Shown here: positions 14,455 to 20,201 of the stretch, one piece after another
How positions within the stretch are numbered: the stretch's first letter is position 1
Layout: the number at the start of each line of letters is the position of its first letter
Virus record (IMG/VR): IMGVR_UViG_3300005451_000001
Span: 1 to 34,054 of that record
Length of the DNA stretch: 34,054 bases
Source of the DNA: a virus
Direction: 5' to 3' (one strand)
Program-made: the position numbers and the translations under genes
Notes under the pieces: model-generated
What the model saw: only the letters and a program-made list of their open reading frames with translations
What the model was told of the DNA's origin: nothing
Database searches by the model: none

Positions 14455-16395
14455 TCAGTTGTGGCTTAACTCCATTACGTGTTGCATGTAATCTACTCCG
14501 CGTCTGGCGTCTAGCAGCCGGTGGGTATCCGCAATCATTTCTTGATTGACGAGAGAAGTACCCACGTCCACGGTATCGAGTGATCTGAGGTAGTAATACA
14601 TGCAAGTACGCGGATTGCTGATTCTGTGAATTCTATCCTCAGCCTGCTTTTGCTGATCTGGAATACGTGTCTCGCTTGGGAATATCATTCGGTCGGCAGA
14701 GTCAATTGTGATTGCCGTTCCGCCTGCCTTGACATTCAGCATCATGATTAATTGGTCATCGGAATTGTTAAATCTATCGATGATGCCTCGCCGCTTGTGC
14801 GACGGTGTCTTACCTGAAATGCCAGTGCAGAGCCGATTGCCTGGCTTAGTTTTAAAGTGAGCCTCAAACCCATGAGCAAACGCTCTGAGAATTCCTGTGT
14901 AGAAACTTACAATTACGACTTTGGTGATCGGATTATTAGGGTAGCCCCACTCTTCTAAGCTCTCCGTAATCCAATCGAATTTGTTCGATGGCAGTTTCGG
15001 AAAATAAACATCCTTGGGAATTCGCCTGCCTGCCTCAGCGTCCCATCTCATTTCCGTACGAATGTCACCGTAGCATGTCGCCAATTGTTTTAAGCGGGTC
15101 AATTCCGCCAGTGCACCTAACGGCTCTAATCTTCCGCTTTCCAATTCCGCCATGCTGAGCTTTTCGATTTGCTCGTAAGCGCGGCGTTGCTCATCACCCA
15201 TTTCGAGCCATACGCCCACCGGCGAATCCCTGTCGTCAGGATTGAGCGGCGAGCCTACATGAATCTTAGGCGGTAAGTCGGGAGCTACCTCAGCTTTGGT
15301 GCGTCGCAGAGCAATTGATGTCAACGAATCCCATAACATTTGCTCTCTATCCTTACGGAATTCGCCAATTTCAAATCCCGTATAGCCACCCTTTTGCCAA
15401 TATAATTCCGCCCAACGATGGAACGCGGAATACGTGACTGGCGCTAACCAATTGAGCGTGCCCCATAATTGGTGTGGCTTGCTGTCGAATGGCGTTCCGC
15501 TCATGGCAATTCGTTTACCGTCGCCACGAACCTTTAGCATATCCAAACCGCGTCGGCGTTGTGTGACTACACCTTTCCGCCGAATGAGGTTCTCATGTGA
15601 TTCGTCAACGATGATTGCCCCCCATTCGATTTCAAACAGTTTCGAATAGCTCGGCTTGGTAATGCGCTTGGTGTCGTCATCTTTCATATGTCCGCAATCA
15701 AGGCGCTTTTGATTTCTATTGCCTTCAGTTGTGAGCTTTCGGCACTTAGCGCATTTCCACCATGAGGCAACCAAAACAATTTCAGGGTGCACGATTAGCC
15801 ACGTCTTAGGGCCATAGCGGGTAAGTGCTATCTTGTGCTCACGCTGGTAGCGCAACTGAGGCAAGATAATGGCTCTATGGTCCGGTGGGAGCCAGCGGAT
15901 TATTTCTCGTCGCCAGACGCTGTCTGAGGCTGTCTTAGGGGCAACTACCAAGTAGGGTCCGGGTACCTCAGCCTCTAGAATTCCACCCATAGCAATAAGG
16001 GTCTTACCTAAGCCAGGGTCATCGGCTACCAGCGTTGCTTCATTCTCAGCTACGAAGCGTACGCCTACACGCTGGTATTTGCGCTTACGCATTGCCTCAT
16101 ACAATTTCGGAGCGGCGGTAGGCAACACTCCTAGTTTTGTATTCTTGGCAGCGGAGAGCTTTGCCATATAAGCGCGGCTCTCCACAACCGTTTTTGCCCA
16201 CCGTTTTAATTCGATACCTAATCGCAAGCTACGGCCGAATTTCTCGCGTAGCAATTTGCACGTTTCTAGATTGAGTGGCACTGTCCAATATCCGGCGACA
16301 GTCTGATAGGCACCTGGAATTGTGGTCTTCATTCCGGTTAATGGCCGATCGGAACGAACCTCAATCCGCCTGCCTTTCTTCTCAATGTAGATCAT
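14455..16395 (-). CDS. SNF2-family DNA helicase/translocase
   Basis: 646 residues. Motif I ADDPGLGKT (~125-132), II VDESH (~263-267), III MSGTP (~298-302), VI QAEDRIHRI near residue 600, all typical of SNF2/Rad54-like superfamily 2 ATPases. A four-ligand zinc insert (C215, C218, C234, H236) lies between motifs I and II. Phage members take part in replication or recombination. The ATG is chosen because GGAG lies five bases before it and it overlaps the upstream stop (ATGA). The promoter at 14411 lies just beyond its stop. Confidence 0.88.
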   Translation of the reverse strand: MIYIEKKGRRIEVRSDRPLTGMKTTIPGAYQTVAGYWTVPLNLETCKLLREKFGRSLRLGIELKRWAKTVVESRAYMAKLSAAKNTKLGVLPTAAPKLYEAMRKRKYQRVGVRFVAENEATLVADDPGLGKTLIAMGGILEAEVPGPYLVVAPKTASDSVWRREIIRWLPPDHRAIILPQLRYQREHKIALTRYGPKTWLIVHPEIVLVASWWKCAKCRKLTTEGNRNQKRLDCGHMKDDDTKRITKPSYSKLFEIEWGAIIVDESHENLIRRKGVVTQRRRGLDMLKVRGDGKRIAMSGTPFDSKPHQLWGTLNWLAPVTYSAFHRWAELYWQKGGYTGFEIGEFRKDREQMLWDSLTSIALRRTKAEVAPDLPPKIHVGSPLNPDDRDSPVGVWLEMGDEQRRAYEQIEKLSMAELESGRLEPLGALAELTRLKQLATCYGDIRTEMRWDAEAGRRIPKDVYFPKLPSNKFDWITESLEEWGYPNNPITKVVIVSFYTGILRAFAHGFEAHFKTKPGNRLCTGISGKTPSHKRRGIIDRFNNSDDQLIMMLNVKAGGTAITIDSADRMIFPSETRIPDQQKQAEDRIHRISNPRTCMYYYLRSLDTVDVGTSLVNQEMIADTHRLLDARRGVDYMQHVMELSHN

Positions 16396-16646
16396 GCACA
16401 CTCCGAGAAAATGTCACCGTAACGGGTTAACCAATTCTGCAATTCGATTGTATTGATGCCCATCATATAAGCGCTGTAACAATGGTCGAATTCGTTTTGC
16501 AAGTACTGCCGTTCGTTGTGGTAATAGGGGTAACCGCGTCGGAACATCGGTAACCCTACTCGATTCAATTTCCGATTCTTGGTTATGTCAGCGTATGTGC
16601 ATGGCATAAATGGCTCAGCCTGGCACGTGGGGCATTGAACATCCAT
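16392..16646 (-). CDS. zinc-finger protein, phage CPTC type
   Basis: 84 residues. QCPTCQAEPFMPCT opens the chain, the CxxC...C pattern common in small actinophage zinc proteins, followed by a tyrosine-rich basic helix (RRGYPYYHNERQYLQNEF) and two late cysteines. GGAGG is 11 bases before the ATG. It is coupled to the SNF2 helicase by an ATGA overlap, so it may be an accessory of that enzyme; inference only. Confidence 0.72.
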   Translation of the reverse strand: MDVQCPTCQAEPFMPCTYADITKNRKLNRVGLPMFRRGYPYYHNERQYLQNEFDHCYSAYMMGINTIELQNWLTRYGDIFSECA

Positions 16647-16661
16647 TGCATATCGAGCCTC

Positions 16662-16745
16662 CTAGGCACCATAGCGGACGATAGAAACTAGTAGGTCAAT
16701 TGCTGGCACTAGCACAATCGAATAGACCGCACTGGCGACTACCAT
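16662..16745 (-). CDS. 27-residue membrane peptide (low confidence)
   Basis: MVVASAVYSIVLVPAIDLL and a short basic end: a single hydrophobic helix. The ribosome site is weak (GG-rich, no clear GGAGG). It lies 20 bases after the stop of another membrane peptide and 15 bases before a zinc-protein gene, in a row of similar tiny genes, which is the main support. Function unknown. Confidence 0.45.
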   Translation of the reverse strand: MVVASAVYSIVLVPAIDLLVSIVRYGA

Positions 16746-16765
16746 TTTCCAGCCTGGCCAGTACC

Positions 16766-16861
16766 TCAGAAGGCTATGAGCGCGAGGATAAGCCCTGCTA
16801 CGAATGCGAGCGTGCCTAGGATGTACACCCCGCAACCCTTCCCACGATGCCGACCCCCCAT
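16766..16861 (-). CDS. 31-residue membrane peptide
   Basis: Basic N-terminus MGGRHRGKG followed by one transmembrane helix (YILGTLAFVAGLILALIAF). A strong AGGAGG stands six bases before the ATG, and the upstream stop is directly adjacent (TAA then ATG). Size and form suit a small membrane effector such as an antiholin, spanin-like or exclusion peptide, but nothing identifies which. Confidence 0.68.
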   Translation of the reverse strand: MGGRHRGKGCGVYILGTLAFVAGLILALIAF

Positions 16862-17011
16862 TTAAAACCTCCTGTAGGCCATTAGGATTGCAATCGCTCC
16901 CCACGCGAGGATGAGGAGTGTCAATAAGAGAAACCACTTTCCGCCACCAATGAAATAGCGCGACTTTCGGAATTTGTGTAATCCGTGATTGCCGCTATGA
17001 ATTTTACTCAT
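16862..17011 (-). CDS. 49-residue single-pass membrane protein
   Basis: MSKIHSGNHGLHKFRKSR is a basic, cytoplasmic-type N-terminus; then GGGKWFLLLTLLILAWGAIA is the transmembrane helix; a short basic tail ends YRRF. The start overlaps the upstream stop by eight bases; its stop abuts the next ATG. Coupling in both directions supports translation although the ribosome site is weak. Function unknown. Confidence 0.65.
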   Translation of the reverse strand: MSKIHSGNHGLHKFRKSRYFIGGGKWFLLLTLLILAWGAIAILMAYRRF

Positions 17012-17087
17012 TGTCATCTCTATGCATTTGGTCGTCAGCCACGAGCGCGACGAGTAGCAGAATGCAAATGAGCAGTACCCAATTCAT
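17004..17087 (-). CDS. 27-residue membrane peptide
   Basis: MNWVLLICILLLVALVADDQ then an acidic tail (MHRDDNE): one short transmembrane helix and a charged end. The start overlaps the upstream stop (ATGA), and its end overlaps the next start. It is the first of four consecutive tiny membrane-protein genes. Function unknown. Confidence 0.6.
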   Translation of the reverse strand: MNWVLLICILLLVALVADDQMHRDDNE

Positions 17088-17344
17088 CGCCCATACCAAG
17101 CGATGCGTAAGCCCAGTAGCTCAGCCTGAGCAATGGCTATCTGCCGACAATGAGCCGCTTTCTGATGGCGGAACGTTTGTAACATTTCCATTGCTGCGCC
17201 AGAATCAGTAACCAGCTCAAAGTCATGCGTCCATTTGTTTTCGTACTCTTGCCAAGTCTCCCTTGACATCGCTATTGCGTTGACGATATCGGCGAGAGCT
17301 AGTGAGAATTCCTCAGGGGATTGAATTTCAAAGTCCGTCGTCAT
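17084..17344 (-). CDS. hypothetical helical protein
   Basis: 86 residues from the ATG (MTTDFEIQ) with GGGAGG ten bases upstream; a longer reading from 5' lacks support. Likely all-helical (EEFSLALADIVNAIAMSRET, then QTFRHQKAAHCRQIAIAQAE). No family recognised. It is coupled by ATGA overlaps to genes on both sides. Confidence 0.65.
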   Translation of the reverse strand: MTTDFEIQSPEEFSLALADIVNAIAMSRETWQEYENKWTHDFELVTDSGAAMEMLQTFRHQKAAHCRQIAIAQAELLGLRIAWYGR

Positions 17345-17514
17345 TGTTCTCGGACCTCCCAATGCAATTTCCAATTAGGGTGCGTCGTGTTTGCCATTTC
17401 AACCGCGCGCTTGCCCTCAGGAGTGTTTTGAACATTGGCAGTGCTTGCCTTGCTATAAATTAAAACCCATTCCTGACTCGCCGGATTTTGCGCCCAAAGC
17501 ATGTGCAGCTTCAT
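17341..17514 (-). CDS. 57-residue hypothetical protein
   Basis: MKLHMLWAQNPASQEWVLIY and a later ANTTHPNWKLHWEVREQ; tryptophan-rich and probably a small alpha/beta fold. Start and stop overlap neighbouring genes as ATGA, strong evidence that it is translated. Function unknown. Confidence 0.68.
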   Translation of the reverse strand: MKLHMLWAQNPASQEWVLIYSKASTANVQNTPEGKRAVEMANTTHPNWKLHWEVREQ

Positions 17515-17669
17515 TCCGCAGTCTCCAAATACTTATGATCTTCGCAAGCGTAAACGCTCTCGCTATGGCCTGTGCCCCTACCCTCACGCCATTTAGTTAC
17601 CGATGGTTTGGGGCACCAATCGCATTTGACGGGAATTGGCCATTTAGGAATTGGTCCCTCGTTATTCAT
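17511..17669 (-). CDS. 52-residue zinc-binding protein
   Basis: CDWC near residue 16 and ACEDH near residue 42 give a CxxC...CxxH set able to bind one zinc. The ATG directly follows the TAA of the upstream gene; the stop overlaps the next ATG (ATGA). It belongs to the string of small coupled genes. Function unknown. Confidence 0.7.
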   Translation of the reverse strand: MNNEGPIPKWPIPVKCDWCPKPSVTKWREGRGTGHSESVYACEDHKYLETAE

Positions 17670-18488
17670 TTAGCCTACCTTAATCAATGCACCAAGGCGG
17701 AAGGCGCGCATACGGCCGGAAATACCGTCACCCTGTCTCGTGTAGTCCACGAATTTAACGATACGGTCGGCAGGAGCCTCATCCCCATTCCCCGCGTAGC
17801 TGTGCTCAATGACGATTTTGCTAGTGCCGATCACGCCCGATTCCGTGTTGCTGGCAAGCTTATTCCACCAAGTGACTTTCATGCCAGAGAGCGCCTTAAT
17901 CAATTCGCTGTCCGTCATTTCGTCAGTGTCGAATGTGAGCTTGCTCTGAGGCATGCCATTATTCGATGGTTTGTTAACATCCCACAATTGGTAAGTCTGG
18001 CTAGTCAATTCGCCATCATTGAAAATGAGGAATAGGGTTTCCTCGCCACGCGAGCAAGTCAGGGTCGCACCGTTGCCCTTAGCTTTGCCGGTAGCTATCC
18101 ACCCCTGAGCTTCTAACTGAGCCTTAGCCGATTGCGCTCTAGGCAGACTAGCGTTACCAGACGAACGGCCGTTAGGAGAGCTCTCAGGTGCCTTGTTTGG
18201 TGCTTCTGAGGCTGACTCCTTTAGCGTCGCCATGTACTCCTGACGCATACGCTCGCCAGTGTCCGTCAAACCATTACTAGGTGCCTTGCTGCGAGGCTTG
18301 CGTCCATAGACCTCAGGATGCCGCTTGGCAACTGAGGCAGCAATTTCTTTACCAGCCTTAACGGATTTGCCATTCCCGCTAAATCGAGTGCACACATTAT
18401 CGGGAGAGCATTTAACGGGTGGCCTGCCACGCTTAGGGATAACTTCGAACGTGCCGCCATGCTCGCGACACTGTAGGGTCTTTTTCAT
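17670..18488 (-). CDS. AT-hook/zinc N-terminus protein, hypothetical
   Basis: 272 residues. The first ~35 hold LQCREHGGTFEV, an AT-hook-like PKRGRPPVK and SPDNVC, so a small Cys/His site plus a DNA-binding hook. Residues ~45-120 are low complexity (S, A, P, N, K); ~120-272 form a compact domain with strands (ATLTCSRGEETLFLIFNDGE) and a central helix. GGGAGG stands eight bases before the ATG. It is the first gene after the tRNA. Role unknown; DNA binding is inferred from the hook. Confidence 0.75.
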   Translation of the reverse strand: MKKTLQCREHGGTFEVIPKRGRPPVKCSPDNVCTRFSGNGKSVKAGKEIAASVAKRHPEVYGRKPRSKAPSNGLTDTGERMRQEYMATLKESASEAPNKAPESSPNGRSSGNASLPRAQSAKAQLEAQGWIATGKAKGNGATLTCSRGEETLFLIFNDGELTSQTYQLWDVNKPSNNGMPQSKLTFDTDEMTDSELIKALSGMKVTWWNKLASNTESGVIGTSKIVIEHSYAGNGDEAPADRIVKFVDYTRQGDGISGRMRAFRLGALIKVG

Positions 18489-18571
18489 TTCTGTTTCCTC
18501 CCATTGTTGTCATGCCTAACGGTAATAGGCACGCTTGGCAGTACGGATACCAACCCACAAGCTACCGACAG

Positions 18572-18644
18572 TGCCCCCTATGGGATTCGAACCCATACTT
18601 GACCGATTTTAAGTCGGTTACCTCTGCCATTGGGTTAAGGGGAC
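18572..18644 (-). tRNA. tRNA with UAA anticodon (reads UUA Leu), short variable loop
   Basis: 73 bases fold as a full cloverleaf: acceptor GTCCCCT/AGGGGGC (one G-U pair), D arm with GG in the loop, anticodon stem ACCGA/TCGGT with loop CTTAAAA (anticodon UAA), variable loop of five bases CAAGT, T arm ATGGG/CCCAT with TTCGAAT, discriminator A. CCA is not encoded. UUA is rare in high-GC actinobacteria but common in this phage, so the tRNA would help phage translation. Leucine tRNAs normally have a long variable arm; this one does not, so its charging identity is open. Confidence 0.88.
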
Positions 18645-18690
18645 TCACGAGAGTATCGGCGAGTAAAAGCACGATACCCCCGCGCTTGTG

Positions 18691-18777
18691 CTAATGAAAT
18701 AATGAGGTCCAAATGCAATCACCCAAGAGAAGGGTGACAGCAAGGAGTACGTAAATTGTGCGCTTACGCTTTTCCAT
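18691..18777 (-). CDS. 28-residue membrane peptide
   Basis: MEKRKRTIYVLLAVTLLLGD then CIWTSLFH: basic start and one hydrophobic helix. GGGAGGTGA stands four to five bases before the ATG, one of the best ribosome sites in the window, and a long hairpin ends right at that site. Translation is therefore likely, and could be controlled by the hairpin. Function unknown; a small holin-like role is possible because the holin gene is nearby. Confidence 0.6.
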   Translation of the reverse strand: MEKRKRTIYVLLAVTLLLGDCIWTSLFH

Positions 18778-18788
18778 GAATCACCTCC

Positions 18789-18905
18789 CTAGGCACTCAA
18801 TACGGAAGACAGAATTAGAAACAGTTTGGTCTAGTCGCATTTCCGCAGTAATCGCTAGCCAGAGTCCTGTTATTCGTAATGCTGTCTTCCTTATTCAGTA
18901 CCTAG
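18789..18905 (-). ncRNA. long imperfect hairpin, putative structured RNA or leader
   Basis: Arms 18789-18812 and 18882-18905 pair at 21 of 24 positions around GGAAGACAG/CTGTCTTCC. The interior holds further pairing (AACAG/CTGTT and a CTAG-containing stem), so the 117 bases form one extended hairpin. Its 3' end on the minus strand directly abuts the ribosome site of the 28-residue peptide. It could be a leader regulating that gene, an RNA-processing site or a free RNA. Confidence 0.5.
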
Positions 18906-18926
18906 AGCAGTGCTCCTAACCTCATA

Positions 18927-18940
18927 TACGGCATGCCGTA
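18927..18940. repeat. perfect 14-bp palindrome
   Basis: TACGGCATGCCGTA reads the same on both strands with no spacer, more like a protein-binding site than a hairpin. It lies 22 bases from the long hairpin in a gene-poor stretch. Confidence 0.45.
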
Positions 18941-18965
18941 AGGGTGTCTACCGGGCGAATCAAAT

Positions 18966-19097
18966 TCATTCAGCACTGACACTAAGTCTACTCACCGTGT
19001 AATTTCTGGGTGGGAGTAGCTCACCCGCTATTGGCTCATGTCCGGGGGTCAATGCCGCCCGCACAACATGAGGTAAAAAAGTAATGGGTCGGAACAT
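18966..19097 (-). CDS. 43-residue ORF, doubtful
   Basis: Begins MFRPITFLPHVVRAALTPG and ends YTVSRLSVSAE. No clear ribosome site and no motif; it lies in a stretch with hairpins (GGGTG...CACCC near 19010; CTCATGT/ACATGAG around 19034-19070), so it may be chance reading through structured RNA. Listed because nothing else fills this stretch. Confidence 0.22.
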   Translation of the reverse strand: MFRPITFLPHVVRAALTPGHEPIAGELLPPRNYTVSRLSVSAE

Positions 19098-19105
19098 CTT
19101 TGGCT

Positions 19106-19216
19106 TTAGGCAATTTCCGCTCTTGCCTGCTCCGCGTACGCCTCAGCCTCTAGGCATCCCTGGCAGCGTGTAGGTAGGTAATTGCATCGTTCGCACGCTT
19201 CATACGGGAGAGCTAT
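19106..19216 (-). pseudogene. zinc-knuckle ORF with ATA in place of start codon
   Basis: Reading from ATA gives (M)ALPYEACERCNYLPTRCQG then CLEAEA and a stop, 36 residues with two clean CxxC pairs. AGGCGAG stands five bases before the ATA, where a ribosome site should be, and ATA followed by GCT looks like a mutated ATG GCT. No ATG, GTG or TTG is available in frame. It is either a recently silenced small zinc-finger gene or one using a rare ATA start. Confidence 0.4.
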
Positions 19217-19276
19217 TTAATCTCGCCTGGCCCTGTTTCACTTCCCGCACTGAACCGTAATTCAAGAGTGGCCTAA

Positions 19277-19465
19277 ATGCTGCGCACTGCGGGTATGTGT
19301 GGCTGGCTTGTATTAGTAAGTGGCCCGACCGGCGAACCGATCGAGCCACAAACGTACCATAGATTTAATTGCTGTCCAGCCTGTCAAGGTGTGATCTATG
19401 CCACAGGTCAAGTTGATCTTTATTTTGGCTGCACAGGCTTGTTACGCACCCTCCACACTCCATAG
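19277..19465 (+). CDS. possible plus-strand zinc-binding ORF
   Basis: 62 residues on the opposite strand: RFNCCPACQGVIYATG followed by YFGC could bind zinc, and the N-terminus is hydrophobic (MCGWLVLVS). Only a weak GAGTGG lies before the ATG. It is convergent with, and overlaps by 46 bases, the end of the holin gene. If real it is the only plus-strand gene here. Weak call. Confidence 0.3.
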   Translation: MLRTAGMCGWLVLVSGPTGEPIEPQTYHRFNCCPACQGVIYATGQVDLYFGCTGLLRTLHTP

Positions 19466-19641
19466 ACAGTCCCAACTAGTGAGATGAGCGCAACTACTAA
19501 TCCGGCTACCTCTCCCCCATCTAATTTACCATCTTCCAAGGCTCCCCCGAGTGGAGTAAGGAAAACTAATAAAGCTGTGAGGGTAGAGCCGATAGCGGCA
19601 ACCCACATCTTTGCCTTACTGACTGGCGTTGTCTGTGTCAT
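19420..19641 (-). CDS. putative holin
   Basis: 73 residues from the ATG preceded by an A/G-rich ribosome site; a longer reading runs into the upstream gene. Two transmembrane helices (MWVAAIGSTLTALLVFLTP and VAGLVVALISLVGTVYGVW) joined by a short acidic loop (EDGKLDGGE) and a basic tail (RVRNKPVQPK): the class II holin plan common in actinophages. It would time access of the cell-wall hydrolases to the murein. It follows the tail genes, a usual place for lysis genes. Confidence 0.72.
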   Translation of the reverse strand: MTQTTPVSKAKMWVAAIGSTLTALLVFLTPLGGALEDGKLDGGEVAGLVVALISLVGTVYGVWRVRNKPVQPK

Positions 19642-19688
19642 TACCTTTGCCTCTCGTATCGATTGTTTTACATGATTGAATAGCCGAT

Positions 19689-20189
19689 TTAAAGCGCTAC
19701 CGCCTGGCCCCAATCGGTATCAAGCCCTACGGCGGTAACTACAAAGCTCCAAGGCGCTGTCGCAGCAGCATTGAAAAGACCCGTACCCGCGCTTGTGCTA
19801 ATTGTGACAGCCAATACCCGGTTGATATCTGAGCTAGTCGTATTCGCGATGTAGTGATCGAAGTTACCCCAATAGTTTGTATTGGCAGCCGGAACATTGA
19901 AGCCACCCGGACCCCCCCGCGCTGTCCCCGCGATATTGGTATCACGGAAGTTTACTTGCATAATTCCAATTGCAGACATACGGCAAAGCCCTTGGAATGT
20001 AATTCGATAAGCCGTATGAGCTGAAAAGGTTGCTGATGGCATTGTGGTAGTTACAGCCTCAGCCGTACCTACAGCCGTGCTACCTGTAGTGCCGAAATGG
20101 TCAAGTAATGGAATTCGATTGTTATTGATTTTGCTAAGCAAGTCGTTTAGGTCCGACGCTGCCAACCGATTACCGGCGAAAAACGTCAT
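19689..20189 (-). CDS. minor tail / tail-tip associated protein
   Basis: 166 residues. The start MTFFAGNRLAASDLNDLLSK is the typical opening of small beta-rich proteins that follow minor tail genes in actinophages; the rest is strand-rich with many A, T, S, G and N. GAAGGGA stands before the ATG. Structural role in the tail tip or fibres is inferred from place and composition; no enzymatic motif seen. Confidence 0.6.
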   Translation of the reverse strand: MTFFAGNRLAASDLNDLLSKINNNRIPLLDHFGTTGSTAVGTAEAVTTTMPSATFSAHTAYRITFQGLCRMSAIGIMQVNFRDTNIAGTARGGPGGFNVPAANTNYWGNFDHYIANTTSSDINRVLAVTISTSAGTGLFNAAATAPWSFVVTAVGLDTDWGQAVAL

Positions 20190-20201
20190 TACGGTTCCCT
20201 T

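Noticed and set aside
17391-18035. Long plus-strand open frame of 214 codons
   Set aside because: Antisense to well-supported coupled minus-strand genes; no ribosome site and no domain.
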